Assembly (NCBI RefSeq): GCF_001411555.2
Contig: NC_049907.1
Span: forward strand, 39,981,482-40,045,481
DNA: 64,000 bases
Source of the DNA: Juglans regia
Taxonomy: Eukaryota; Streptophyta; Magnoliopsida; Fagales; Juglandaceae
Direction: 5' to 3'
In this document: piece after piece, positions 24,591 through 37,265 of the stretch
How the letters are laid out: each line of letters begins with the position of its first letter
Position numbering within the stretch: the stretch's first letter is position 1
Notes under the pieces: generated by a model
Databases searched by the model: none
Told to the model about the DNA's origin: nothing
The model's input: only the letters and a program-made list of their open reading frames with translations
Position numbers and translations under genes: made by a program

Positions 24591-26383
24591 GAGAAACTTG
24601 CATGTTGCTAGCCATGGTCCCCGTAGGGTTAGAAAATTAGCAGAAAAAATAGAACATATATATAAGAGCTAGTATACCACTGGTCTCCAATATTTGTTTT
24701 CTCAAACCACAAGCATCTAGGTAGCAGAATTTCAAATTCGTTATAATGCAATGGCATGTAAAGAGATCATCAATCCGTCTTACGGCTCATTAACAGCTAG
24801 CAATATTGTAGTCCAATATACAATATCGATCGGGGAGTGTGAATGATTTGATCTCACTACAGTATGACCACCCATCACTGACTTGAGCGGGGCACATTCG
24901 ATTCACATCCGTACATATATAAACTATAATTTGACTTATATAGAAAGGGTCGCATCTATATTTTACTCCTGCATAGTAAGTTTGAAGTATTTTGTCTTAA
25001 TTTATTAATGCTGATCAAGGTGTACAATTTGAAGTTACAGTTCACTTGTACAGCATTCCTATTCTTTTCTCATCATGCATTATTAATGTCCGTGACTCTT
25101 CATCAATCATCACGAAACTCAGCAAAACTTTCTAGTCTGAAGGAAGAAAAAGGAGAGAAAAAATGAAAGAAAAGAAAAGAACGTACACAATTTGCAGAAA
25201 AATTCCTTCAAAACCTATTTTTAGACTAATCAATGCATGCCTAGTATCTAAAAATAACGAAATTTCCATAGCTAACGCGTGTAAAAGATGGGAAGAAAAC
25301 TAGCAAACTGATCCTTCGTATATGCTCAGCCTCATGACAATTAAGCATCATAGCTAGCATTAATTAAATTATGATGCCACAAGGAACCAATGAGTTCAAA
25401 GAATCAAGTCTATGATCAAGACATGAATCGCCGTCGTCCAATATCCATTTTTTTGTACGTTGAACTAGTTCAATTTTTTGAAACCGAATTAATTATAATT
25501 TGTTATCAACCCAGTCACTTACGACAAAATTGACATATGCCATTATTGCGCGCATGATTTGGGATTAGAGCCAGTACTGATGCTCGTCGCATATATGTAT
25601 GTGAATGCTACAAGATCCAAATGGTTGATATAAGAAAATAAAACGAAATTAACCCAGCAAAAATAAAATAAAAAAAGGACCCAGCGTACGTACGTACATT
25701 GTTTAAACAATAATTTCTAGGGCTAGCTGTTAATTACTACAATAAAATAACATGTTAAACGTTATTTGCACGAACCGCGATGTGAACTTGAAAGGTATAG
25801 TTATTAAACGATGATTTCATATTAATTAATTATTTTTCATAATAAAAAAATTAGTGGGTTTCGGTTTAATTTTTTTTTCAACAATGTGAAGTACTTTACT
25901 ATGTGGTGAAGGGAAAGTAAGAGATCAAAGGAAAAGCAATTCATGATCATAGTATTTTGAAGGATTTCGCTAAAGATCGATGTATAGGTGCATAATAATC
26001 AAAAGAAGCCTAAAGATTACATTCACTTATATACAACCAAAAACTTATTAAGAACAAGACATAAAAAAAAAAAGGTTATAATATAATTACCTCAAAAATT
26101 GTGATCTCGAGTACTTTCCCTTCCATTTGTGCCATTTCGGACAAGAATCCCTTTGATCTACTTCTCACTTTCAAAATAGCAATGCTCTTGTATCTTCGTG
26201 CAGGAAGACAACTGATCATGGGTAAAATTAGTAATTTCATGAAGTAGATCCATTTTGTCATGGTACTCGTGTATTGAGCTTTTAAAATAAGTCCACCGCT
26301 TGTTGTATATAATATGTTATTAATACCATATATGAATCTAACTACTTCACAGATTAAAAAAAAAAAAAAAAAAAGCAGTACTT
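24591..26383. other. Non-coding, 3' flank of zinc-finger gene
   Basis: No coding region recognised. The last few hundred bases (26100-26383) would hold the 3' untranslated region of the minus-strand gene that ends at 26384; an A-run at 26354-26372 lies in it. Confidence 0.45.
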
Positions 26384-26941
26384 TCAATATGGATCGTGAC
26401 CTAGTCGAAGCTCCAAATCCAGTTCATCAGCTTTGTTAACAGCCCTCTTCATTCCATCATCCACCACATGCATGGGGCCAATTTGGAGGCCCAAATCTGC
26501 AAGCAAAAGTTCCTGGTTCATACCCCAGGACTGGGACCTCGACGCGAGCACATGATCGCTCTGACGTCGGAAAGCACTAGCTTGTGGGTGTCTAGTGTCT
26601 GATGCCGATGGTTGAAAGTGCATATGATAATTCCTTTGCGCCTCAAAAACTGGAAAGTACTTTGCTGGTTCGGTTGAAACCTGTGAAATATATCTAGAAG
26701 GGATGTCGTTGTAGTCCTCGTTCGACTTATTTGAAAACGAAGGGCATGCGCGTTGCTTGGCCTTTGCTCGATCTTTGCGGTGGATGTTCATATGCCCTCC
26801 CAAGGCCTGCGCGTTAGTGAAGCCCTGCTTGCAGAATGTGCATTCGTAAAAGCGTCTGTTGCCCATGTGGTCTTTGAATTGTTCTAGCCCATCATTCTCT
26901 TCGCTTGAAGTTTCCGAGCCTCTTTGTTTTCCGGATTCCAT
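26384..26941 (-). CDS. TAC1-like C2H2 zinc-finger protein with EAR motif
   Basis: A 185-residue, single-exon nuclear transcription factor of the plant-specific C2H2 class (TAC1/SUPERMAN-like). Seen: one finger, [10 protein letters not shown] followed by [20 protein letters not shown], with zinc ligands C34, C37, H50 and H54 and the plant QALGGH signature. The linker is polar. The C-terminus has LDLELRLG at residues 174-181, an EAR repression motif. Known of the family: QALGGH proteins bind DNA through the single finger and EAR motifs recruit TOPLESS-type corepressors; Arabidopsis TAC1 is a telomerase and auxin-response regulator of similar size. The ATG at 26941 is the first in-frame start and nothing upstream suggests an earlier exon. 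A function specifically equal to TAC1 is an inference; other SUP-clade members are possible. Confidence 0.9.
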   Translation of the reverse strand: MESGKQRGSETSSEENDGLEQFKDHMGNRRFYECTFCKQGFTNAQALGGHMNIHRKDRAKAKQRACPSFSNKSNEDYNDIPSRYISQVSTEPAKYFPVFEAQRNYHMHFQPSASDTRHPQASAFRRQSDHVLASRSQSWGMNQELLLADLGLQIGPMHVVDDGMKRAVNKADELDLELRLGHDPY

Positions 26942-27894
26942 ACTCAGGGACCTAGTTGTGGAATATGTTTATGTATATTTAATTAGAAAAGAAGGAAGGA
27001 AAAATACAGATTGGGATCACCAGGACAAAGAATTTCGGTATGGAGCAGAATTGATACAGAATTAATGGCAATTAGCTAGAGAGTAGAGATAGCAGGAGAG
27101 AGAACGAGAGGGGAAAGTAGGGTTTGGAAGAGAGGAAGAAGGCGTCAAGACTCAAGGGTACTGTGAGGTAGAGACAATTAGAAAACATTGGCTTCGCCAA
27201 TGTGGTTTTAGTGGATTTACATCAGGGGAGACAGTTTTTGGCGTTTGCATTAGGATCCTTTCACTTAGCCGGCTTTGTAAGAGAGCTATCCTAGACGATC
27301 ATTATCTTGCTTTCTTTCACATCTTTGATTCAGCTCTGATTTGTGCACTTGCTTCTGTCACAAAGGTTTTCCTGATGCAGTTGTTATTTATACGACTTTG
27401 TTCAAATGAATTAGATATCAAGCATTATAAAACATAGGAATATTAATGGTCCCGTCTAGGAGATGCCAAATCAAAATAAAACTAAACATATTGTTCATTA
27501 ATAATTACTCTTATGCATGGTAAAGGGTGAGATGGGATTGAGAGGTAGGTCTTAGTTCGGACCTTTTAAAATAATGAAAAGAAAAAAAGGGTTGCTCACG
27601 CTCTCAAGGAAACTTGTGAAACGACCTAACCATGTTCTGAACTGCCTTGCCAAACTTGGTACTGTTGGTAATGCAGTAGTAGTAGTTCACGTGATAATAA
27701 TTCTTGCAGTAAAAACGACGTTGATACTAAGAAATGAGAGTACCGAATTGGGCTTGAATCTTGAAACAAACACCACATATATAACTAGTACTGTCCCACA
27801 ATTTTCTATATGAACCCACTTTCTTTTACCCATTTTGAAACGCTTCTTTTGCTAAGCATTACCCGATTTGATTAATCTATTTGTTGATTAAGAT
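26942..27894. other. 5' flank of TAC1-like gene
   Basis: Non-coding. The purine-rich stretch at 27075-27145 (GAGAGAG/GAAGAAGG type) would be the pyrimidine-rich 5' leader on the gene's own strand. No unambiguous TATA box can be fixed. The small plus-strand frame at 27574-27813 has no recognisable domain. Confidence 0.4.
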
Positions 27895-28026
27895 CAGAAA
27901 ATTGTTTATTTATGACCAGTTATTTCTTACAAATATGACTATTTTTTATTAAAATGAATCTATTTTTATCGTAAATAATCATTCTCTTTATAAATAATCC
28001 GTCATAAATACTCATTTTTCTTGTAG
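27895..28026 (+). mobile_element. Orphan CACTA right end
   Basis: Ends in TTTCTTGTAGTG (28015-28026), identical to the right terminal repeat of the complete CACTA element at 45370-49173. The preceding 130 bp (TGTTTATTTATGACCAGTTA and TTTTTTATTAAAATGAATCT) match the remnant at 49435-49568 but not the body of either larger CACTA. No left CACTACAAGAAA end lies nearby. Confidence 0.65.
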
Positions 28027-29389
28027 TGATATAATCCTGCGAGCCATAAATGAGCTTTCTTAATTAGAGTGTGCGTGCTTTTCTTTGTGGCAAAGCACCA
28101 TAAATTAAATGGGGCATCTTGTACTCACATTAATGCCTAGTAGATAGGTAGGCATATATATGCCTTGATCTGATTAATTCATCAGTACTAGCCAAGCGCA
28201 AGAAAATTCCAACTAAACAACTGGCTCTAGCCAACACGCTAAATCAAGCATAAGATGATGGGAATGGGGGGAGCAGTTCAAAAGGAGTTTTCTTGATTGC
28301 AGCCCATTTATTTTTTTAAACTGATAAATGCATGATCTCTACCATACCATATGTCTTGTAGCTAGCGTACGTATAAGTAGTTGTTTTAGCAATATTCAAC
28401 ACGGCACAAAAAGCGCGTGTGTACGTACAATATTGGCATCGAATAATTAATACTTTTGTTTAATTTGACTTTGTCTCTAAATTAAATGATATCAGTGCTT
28501 ATATTATAACTATAACAAAGTGAGACAAAGTTACACAAATGGCAGAAGGGTGTCAATCATGACAACTACGTGACTGCTGTATTATTGCACTGCCAATTCA
28601 TTATGAATTGGACACATGAATAACATAAGTTTTAAGAAGGTTCGATCAAGCAACTCTAGTCCAATTTCATTTCTATATATTTCTATATTTTCTAATAGTA
28701 TAACCAAATAAATAAAGGAAATTAATGTCCGACGAGTTTGTAGTTTAATGGCTTGAAAAACCAAAATCCCAATAAGTAAATTAATGGGGCCAACTGATAT
28801 GATCTCTTATATATCGTGATTAATATAAAGAATTCTGCTATTTGTAAATTTATCTTATTTTGAGATTTATATATATATAGAATAATTATGAAAAAATTAT
28901 ATTATTGTTTTTTATGCTAATTAATGATGCGACAGACTTTTAGATTAATTATTTATTTTGTGTATTAATAAATTACAAGCTCACAAAATAGACCGGATGA
29001 ACATATATATATATATATATGCCATATATTAAATTTAGATTCTAGCACTTCATTTTTCTTAATTTATTGTCTACTCCTGCAGCATGAAAGTATGAAACAG
29101 CATGCATGAGTAATTAGATCAAATCCTAGCGCTTTTAATGGTCCGAGTTTTTCTTAACCAAAAACGACAATTAGTGCTGTTATTTAAAGTAAAATGAATA
29201 CCGAAAGAAAATCTCCATATTATTATTATGTAAATCATTGACAAGCCTATATTTCTATCATGCATGGCCCATCGATTTTGAACGTCTGACGTATCTGCAT
29301 AATAATTACGAGTCTCTTACAGCAATAATATCATAATTAACAACTCTAAATCAAGCGAGACTAATATAAAAAATAGTAATGCAAGATAC
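28027..29389. other. Non-coding stretch
   Basis: No gene or element recognised; AT-rich, with short (TA)n tracts near 28870 and 29003-29020. Confidence 0.4.
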
Positions 29390-29540
29390 ACAGTTTTAGG
29401 GTGTATAAATTATGTGCAGTACTTGATTTTTAAAAAAAAAAGTGAAATCTATTATTAAAAAATAATTTTTTCATAAGAATCTCAAATTTACTTATTTTTT
29501 TTTAAAGGAAATGCATAGATGATGCACACCCTAAAACTGT
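29390..29540. mobile_element. Small MITE (ACAGTTTTAGGGTGT ends)
   Basis: Perfect 15-bp terminal inverted repeats: ACAGTTTTAGGGTGT at 29390-29404 and its reverse complement ACACCCTAAAACTGT at 29526-29540, with further imperfect pairing inward. The 151-bp element is AT-rich inside. No convincing target duplication. Confidence 0.65.
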
Positions 29541-29550
29541 AAATATATTT

Positions 29551-29586
<36 letters not shown>

Positions 29587-30508
29587 CGTCCGTCTGTATG
29601 CATGCGTGTTGTACTTATATATGTACAAGTGATTCTTTCAAGATTTAGCTATGATATATTTAAAAACTGGAATGTTATTGAACAAATGTGTGCACACAAA
29701 AGCTCGGTTTTGCATTTCAAAAGTACATGATCTACCCAGAAAACCCGAAATTCTGATACATGCATTGGGGTCGAACCCTGCAAATAACATAAGGATATAC
29801 AGGTACGTTGGCCTAGTAAATGTTATCTTCATATAAATAATTACTAAAAAATAGTGTGAGAAATTTGAATTTGGTAATGAGGGCTTTTTTGTTTTTAGTT
29901 GGGGTGGGGGGGATTTCGGGGGAAACTTGGGGCCGGTTTTGAAACGTTGGATCTGGATCAAAATCCTGGCCTGGGCCTACTGTTGGCTTCTTTCTAGGGT
30001 CATATGTTAAGGCCTCCGAATTGCTGCCATCTCTGTACTGAGTGGAATCGAATTAATTGCACTATGCTGCAGTACTGATCATTGGAATAATATCTTTTTG
30101 CTTTGCCGAGTCATACATGATATATAACTGGTTTTAGGTTGACAACTTTGTGGGTCTCTTCCCTACAAGTTTCCAAAATATGTCACGATGTTTTGTGGGT
30201 TCTATTTTAGCCCTATACCTCAACTGATCTTAGTTGAATTATGGCATCTCAAAGCATGTGTATGTTTCATTTTTTCTAGTGGAAAGTCTTGGGAGATAAT
30301 TAATTTGTAAGCCCCACCAATAATAGATCAGTCTGTGACTCTGTATTGATACGGAAGAAATAAATGAAAGACCCAAAAAAAAAATAGATGAAAGTTCGTA
30401 AAATCTTTTATCTATATATGGTCATGTTATCATGCTAAGGCGCTATACTTTTATGTCATATTATCGATTTGCGAAATCACCTGCAAAGATACTTTTTCTT
30501 ATATAAGG

Positions 30509-30558
<50 letters not shown>

Positions 30559-30923
30559 TAGGAAATAGTCCCGGGTGTGTTAGTTCCGGATGCACCTAAT
30601 ATAATTATTTAAATAAAAAAAATAAAAAAGTCAATAACTTATTTGTTTACAAAAAGAAAATATAAGATTAAAGAAAGATTAAAAATTAAGATTAAAAAAA
30701 ATCTAAATTTCAGCAAAATATAAGCATTGGTCTGCATCTATATTGCATTATCTATTTACTCTCTATATAATAATATAATATTATTAATTTAATAATTTTT
30801 TAAAATTTTATTTTTATCACATTTTATAGTTCTACTAATTAAAATATTAATAATAATTATATTCTAATCAAATTAATAATATTCAATATTATTATTAATA
30901 ATAATTATATTTTATTAAGGGTC
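29541..30923. other. Non-coding with (TA)n tracts
   Basis: (TA)n tracts at about 29556-29581 and 30511-30553, otherwise unremarkable AT-rich sequence. No gene recognised. The minus-strand frame at 29638-29961 is low-complexity and has no domain. Confidence 0.45.
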
Positions 30924-31080
30924 TTTTGGTAAAACATGATCTTTTATTAAATTCTATAAGAAAGTTATACATCAAATAGTCAAGAGTCTTAATAATATTT
31001 TGATAAAATAATATCTTTCATTAAATTCTATAAGAATATTACACGTTAAATAGTTAAGAATTTTAAGAACTTTTGGATAA
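30924..31080. repeat. 73/74-bp tandem duplication
   Basis: TTTTGGTAAAA/TTTTGATAAAA/TTTTGGATAAA start at 30924, 30998 and 31071. The two full units share ATTAAATTCTATAAGAA and AAATAGT-AAGA in order. The third unit is only a start. Confidence 0.7.
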
Positions 31081-31972
31081 ATTATATATTGGTGTTGTAC
31101 AAAGAAAGCTATGCACAAGCAGCTAGGCCGGGCAAGGGAATCATGAGTGCATCAAGGTAATTAATGTGAGCAAAGATGATAATAAGCGCCGACTGGGTTC
31201 CTTTTTGCCATACTTTCCCCCCACCTGTCTTCCACTTTCACCAAAAATCTCCCGCAGCTTCCCCTCCCCTCCAAATGTCTCCTCACTTTTCTCTCAACTT
31301 TCACCCTCCACGTACCAGCATGTGAGGACCCCATCGGTACTTGCTCTCTCATTCCATTACTTCCATTATTTATTCCCTAACACGTTTTCTTTTAGTAGAA
31401 GTTGTATGAATATAAGAAGATGATCAAGTGGTGAGTGCCCCAGCCCAAACAAAAGCCTCATAATAATAGCATATGCATTAAATGAAAAAAAAAAGGACAA
31501 TGAACCAAAGATCTCGACTTAGGTTCCTTGAGTTTTGCCTAGGAGTAAACCGCAAAAATTAAAAAAAACACATGCATGTTTTCTAACGTCCAAAGAGTTT
31601 ATTGAAGGGTTTGCGGTAGGAGGCCTCGAGCAATCAGTAAATTAATCATGAGAATTGTGATCAACAATATATTTTGGTACGGCCTTCATTTAAAGATTAA
31701 TTTTTTCTAACATCTACCTCCAAATCCAAATCCAGAAAAAAACTAGGAACATGACAAAACATCAACTAGCTAGCTAGCTAGCTATGATCGGATTTTCAAG
31801 ATCTTAGGCGGCATCCCAGAGAATACACTTGCTCTATTTTGCTTTCACCACGCATACTAGTTTTGAGGATGATGAGGAAGCTTCAAGCTACCAATGCCTA
31901 ACGCGTAGCAATGGAGACATAGCTTTGGAACAGCGACTGAAACTCACATGCGGCTTGTATAGTGCGTGAGCC
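31081..31972. other. Non-coding stretch
   Basis: No gene recognised. A CT-rich block at 31210-31310 gives short open frames on both strands without a recognisable domain. Confidence 0.4.
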
Positions 31973-32176
31973 TAAGGTCTCGTTTATTTTTACAGATGAG
32001 ATAAAATGAATTGAGATAAAATATTATTAAAATATATATTTTTAATATTATTTTTATTTTAAAATTTTGAAAAAATTTGATTGTTTATTTTATTTTATAT
32101 GAGAATTTAAAAAAGTTGTAATGATTATATGAAATGAAATGAGATGAAAATGATTATGAAAACAAACGAAACCTTA
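31973..32176. mobile_element. MITE copy 2 (GAGATGAGATG family)
   Basis: Terminal inverted repeats TAAGGTCTCGTTTATTTT and, on the minus strand, TAAGGTTTCGTTTGTTTTC. The centre has TTTTATATGAGAATTTAAAAA followed by a GAAATGAAATGAGATGAAAA tract, matching the copies at 22388 and 43922. Confidence 0.72.
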
Positions 32177-32560
32177 AGCACTAGTATATATGATCGATAG
32201 TAGTTTTTCTAGTCGTGTCTTGAAGATCGACTATTGGTAGTTGTGGTGTCGCATGTATGAATTGTGGATTGCTAGGGGGAATAAATTGGGACTCTTTTGA
32301 TCTACAGGGAATTTAGGAAGAAATAAGAAAAGAAATCATTAACCTATTGACAAAGGAGAGATGAGAATGAGGCCTGAAAAAGGCAATTAGGATCATGAGG
32401 GATCGAGGAGCCTAATAGCCTATATATCCTGCGCTTAGGGGAGATCGAGTAGGGTTTCTAGACCAATTGAAGTATGTATTAATCCAACTCTAGTTATGAA
32501 GTCCACGGGATGGAAATAAAGGAATAGAGCTTTCAACGTTCAAGAATCAGGGATCCAAAC
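32177..32560. other. Non-coding flank of Copia element
   Basis: No gene recognised. The flank abuts the Copia LTR at 32561 without a target duplication. Confidence 0.4.
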
Positions 32561-33211
32561 TGTTATATTTTCAGCCTCTAACAATTAAATACTCAAACAA
32601 GAACCAATTAGCGTAGTTGTAATATGCAATTTAATATTGAATATTAGACAACTAAATCCAAGAAAATATGTACTCATGCAAGATCAGAAATAAAAACAAC
32701 AAGAATAATAAAAGAAATGTAAAATCAACACAGAAAATTACGTGGTTCGACCCTAATGGTCTACATCCACGACAGGAACAGTCTAGGAGTCTTTATTATT
32801 GAAGAATGCATCAAAGAACTTGAGTTTTTGATCACTTACAATCATAGATCACTGTACAAAATATTCACTGGCTTCCTCGTATTAAACTTTAACGAAACCA
32901 TACCATCTTGTATACTTGATCATCTCCTCAAGCTTCAAATTTCATCTTGAAAAAACTAGGGTTTGAAAAAATCCCTTCGTTTCTCTCCAGAACAGCGTGC
33001 GGCCTTCGAATGAAAGGTAAAGTTCTTTTTCCTTCTGCTTCTCTTTCCGTCCCGTAGGCTATAGCCTTTTATATATAAACTCAAATATTACAAGTTTGCC
33101 ATCACTCAATATTACAAGTTTGCCATCACTCAATATTACAACTTTGCCATTAATCAATTTACAAAAAATGCAATTAATGAAAATACAAACTTAAAACTTG
33201 ACACATCTTCA
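32561..33211 (-). repeat. 3' LTR of Copia
   Basis: 651 bp; aligns end to end with 37266-37915. It contains two GTTTGCCATCACTCAATATT-type units in tandem near 33095-33140, shared with the other LTR. Confidence 0.92.
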
Positions 33212-33296
33212 ACAAATCTCCACCTTGACAAGTCTTTTATCCTTGCAAAATGATCTTCTCCTTCCTCTAGACTGTTCCTGCAAAGTAATCCGAGCT

Positions 33297-36200
33297 CTAA
33301 TAGCTCCCCATATTAATCAAATTTAGGCAATGCCTAAACTTGGTAGCTGGTAGGGATTTTGTCATCATATCAGAAGGGTTTTCCTCAGTTGGAACCTTTT
33401 CTACTTTAACCTCTCCAGAAGCTATTACATCTCTCACAAAATAAAGTCGAATGTCTATATGTTTAGACCTTTCATGGTATACTGAATTCTTGGCAAGATG
33501 TATAGTACTTTGGTTATCACAGTGAACTGTGATAGCCCCTTTAAATATGCCTAACTCATGTGAAAAACCCTTTAACCACATAGCCTCCTTTATTGCTTCT
33601 GTCATAGCAATATATTCAGCTTCAGTTGTTGATAAAGCAACTACAGATTGTAAATTAGCTTTCCAACTAATAGCCCCTCCAAATGCTATAAATACATACC
33701 CAGTCAAAGACTTTCTGGTATCCAAATTAGCAGCATAGTCAGAATCCACAAATCCCTCTAACTCATTCCCCTGTTGCACATCCCCTCTAAACCTCAAATC
33801 CAGACACTGAGTTCCAATTAAATACTGTAATACCCACTTCATAGCCTGCCAATGTGGCTTCCCAGGGTTACTCATAAACCTACTTACCATGCTAACAGCA
33901 TAGGTTAAATCAAGTCTAGAGCACACCATAGCATACATGATGCTTCCCACCATGCTTGCATAGGGTATATCTTGCATAAATCTAATGTCTTCCTCGGTTT
34001 TGGGGGCTTGATTTATGGACAGTTTTGAATGTTGTCCTATTGGAGTGCTAACAGATTTTAAATTAGACATGCCAAACCTGTTGAGGATCTTGGTGATATA
34101 GTTTTTCTGAGATAGATAGAGAAGTCTTCTTTTCCTATCTCTAATTATTTCCATACCTAATATCATCTTAGCTGGTCCAAGTTCCTTCATCTCAAATTCT
34201 GTTTTCAGTATACACTTGACTTCCTCAATTAGATCGGCATCCCTACATGCTATAAGCATATCATCTACATACAAGAGTAAGTAGATAATGTGGTCCCCGG
34301 AATGCCTAAAGTACACACAACTATCATAATGACTCATTTTAAAACCATTGTCCAACATATGAGAGTCAAATCTTTTGTACCATTGCCTTGGGGATTGCTT
34401 AAGTCCATACAATGATTTTTTAAGTAAACAGACATGATCAATGTTGGACTCATTTACATAACCCTCAGGGGGTTGCATGTAAATAGTCTCATCTAGTTCA
34501 CCGTGCAAGAAAGCTGTTTTTACATCTAATTGCTCCAAATGTAAATCTTCATAAGCAGTATAGGATAGAATTAACCTTATTGAACTGTGTTTAACAACAG
34601 GTGAAAAAATTTCATTAAAATCTATCCCTTCCCTTTGAGTGAAACCCTTTGCTACCAACCTAGCTTTATACCTAGGACCCTCAACTCCCGGTATGCCTTC
34701 TTTCCTTTTGTAGATCCATTTAGACCCTACCAGCTTAGCCTTTTCAGGCTTAACAACCATTTCCCAAGTATGATTCTTTTTCAAAGAATCCATTTCCTCA
34801 TCCATGGCCTGTACCCATTTATGAGACTCAATACTTTCCATGACTTCCTTGTAGGATCTAGGATCCATTTCTATAACTTCATTTGCTACGGTCAAAGCAT
34901 AAACAGTCATTTCAGCTTGACCATACCTCTTGGGGGGTTTTATAACCCTCATTTTTCTATCCCTGACCAAGTTGTATGAACTAACTCCACCTTGGTCCTC
35001 ATCACCTAAAGTGGAAGTTTGAGTCTCAGCATCCTGGCCTTCTAATTTTCTCAAATTATTGTCAGGTTGCTCCACCTCAAGATCTATCTTCTCTGGGTTA
35101 GTATCTTGAGTGGGTTCAAGTATTTTAGTTTTAACCCGAGCCATTTCATGTTCATTAAAGACCACATCTCTACTAATGATACACTTTTGTATCCCTGGCT
35201 CATCAATCCATAACTTGTACCCTTTTACTCCCTCAGGGTACCCTACAAAGATACACTTCATAGCTCTTGGTTCCAGTTTGTTAGTTCGGGTGTGAGCATA
35301 CGCAACACACCCAAACACCCTCAAGTAGTCATAGTTAGAAGGTTTTCCAGTCCACATTTCTTGAGGAGTCTTAAACCCTATGGCTGAAGAAGGACTCCTA
35401 TTAATTAAATGGACTGCAGTTGTGGCAGCTTCAGCCCAAAAAGACTTAGGAAGTCCTGAGTTTGATAGTAAACATCTAATCCTCTCCAATATGGTCCTAT
35501 TCATCCTCTCGGCTAGACCATTCTGTTGAGGGGTTTCCCTTACTGTTTTATGCCTAGCCATACCCTCCTTCTTACAAAACTGATTGAATTCACTTGAGAG
35601 ATACTCAAGCCCATTATCAGTTCTTAATTTCTTAATCTTCCTTCCTACTTGAGTTTCTACCAATTTCTTCCATTCCTTGAACTTTTCAAAAGTGTCACTC
35701 TTATTTTTAAGAATGTACAGCCACACTTTTCTGGAATAGTCATCAATTATAGAGAGGAAATAACTTCCCCTTCCATGTGAGTTGACCCTAGCTGGACCCC
35801 AAAGGTCCGAGTGCACATAGTCCAGGATTTGTTTTGTAGTATGAGTGGCTGTTTTAAAGCTTACCCTTTTGGCTTTCCCAAGAATACAATCCTCACAAAA
35901 AGGTAAATTTTTCAGCTTTTTCTCACCTAGCAACCCTTGTTTATGGAGTTCTAAAAGTCCCTTATGACTCACGTGACCTAACCTTTTGTGCCATAGAACA
36001 ACTCTATCCTCACCCTTCTCAAGGATAGATAAAACCTCACCTATAACAATTTTCCCAATGAGGGTATACAAGCCATTTTTAATGACTCATTTCATCACGA
36101 TAAGTGAACCCTTAGCAACCCTCAAAGATCCAGATTCAGATCTAAAAGTGTACCCGGATTGGTCTAACACACCTAGTGAGATTAGGTTCCTTTTTAATTC

Positions 36201-37241
36201 AGGTATGTATCTAACCTCAGTTAAGAGTCTTTCAATACCATCATGGAGCCTTAGTCTCACCGACCCTATACCCTGGATTTTACAAGACTTATTGTTGCCA
36301 AGTATCACAAACCCCCCATCTAAACTAGTAAAAGTTTCAAACCATGTTTTATTAGGACACATGTGAAAAGAACATCCTGAGTCAAGGACCCATTCTTTTC
36401 CTGAATCAATCTCAGACACGTTTAGAACCTCGGCACTCTCATACCCATCACTCACAACCGAGGCATCCCCCTCCTCCTTAGACCCATTTCCTGTGTAAGG
36501 TCTCTTATTGGGGCAATCTCTTTTGAAATACCCCTCTTTGTGACATAAGAAGCATTTTAATTGCTTCCCTTTAGACTTAGACCTACCCCTCACATTGTTT
36601 TTACTATTCTTTCCCTTTTGACCTCTTTTTTCAGCTCTCCCTCTCACAGTCAAGCCCTCCCCAACTTCAAATTTTATTTCAGACATGGCTTGTAATTCCC
36701 TAGAGTGTAATACGGCCTGAACCTCATCTAAGGTCAGTGTTTCCCTTCCATACATCATGGTCTCTTTCAAACTAGCATAAGAATTATCCAGAGAACTCAA
36801 TAATAAAATTGCTTGATCTTCATCGTCAATTTTAATATCAATATTAGCCAAATCTAAAATAATTTTATTGAAAGCATCGAGATAGTCATAAATCGATATA
36901 CCTGCGGACATCTTGAATGTGTAGAGTTTTGTTTTCTTGTGCAGTCGGTTGGCCAGAGATTTTGTCATGTAGAGGCTCTCTAATTTCAGCCAGATTCTAG
37001 CAGCGGTGTCTTCGTTGGCTACCTCCCTCAGAACTTTGTCTCTGAGAGAAAGAATGAGTGTGCTGTGAGCCTTCCTCAAGATTTCTCTCTTATCCTTCTC
37101 TTCAACAATTTCCATTTTCTTTCCTCCAAGAAGAGCTTCTTGGAGACCCTGTTAAGTGAGAAGGGCTTTCATCTTGATCATCCACAGCCCAAAGTCATTT
37201 TTTCCATCGAACTTTTCGATATCGAACCTTGCAGTCCCCAT
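33297..37241 (-). pseudogene. Copia gag-pol polyprotein with two nonsense codons
   Basis: Single frame of 1315 codons starting at the ATG at 37241 (MGTARFDIEKFDGKNDFGLW), interrupted by TAA at 37152-37154 (codon 30) and TGA at 36087-36089 (codon 385). Gag includes a zinc knuckle at 36490-36560 with C188, C191 and C201 (numbered from the ATG at 37115) but Tyr at 196 where His is expected. Protease D-S-G follows at 243-247. In the 924-residue pol part the integrase has H28, H33, C59, C62 and the triad D89, D152, E188. Reverse transcriptase has D516 and YVDD at 601-604. RNase H has D776, E817 and D852. All enzyme catalytic residues are thus intact. The lineage looks TNT1/Tork-like, by recognition only. 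Expression as a polyprotein would require read-through of both stops. Confidence 0.93.
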
Positions 37242-37265
37242 CGAACCAAAGCTCTTGATACCACT

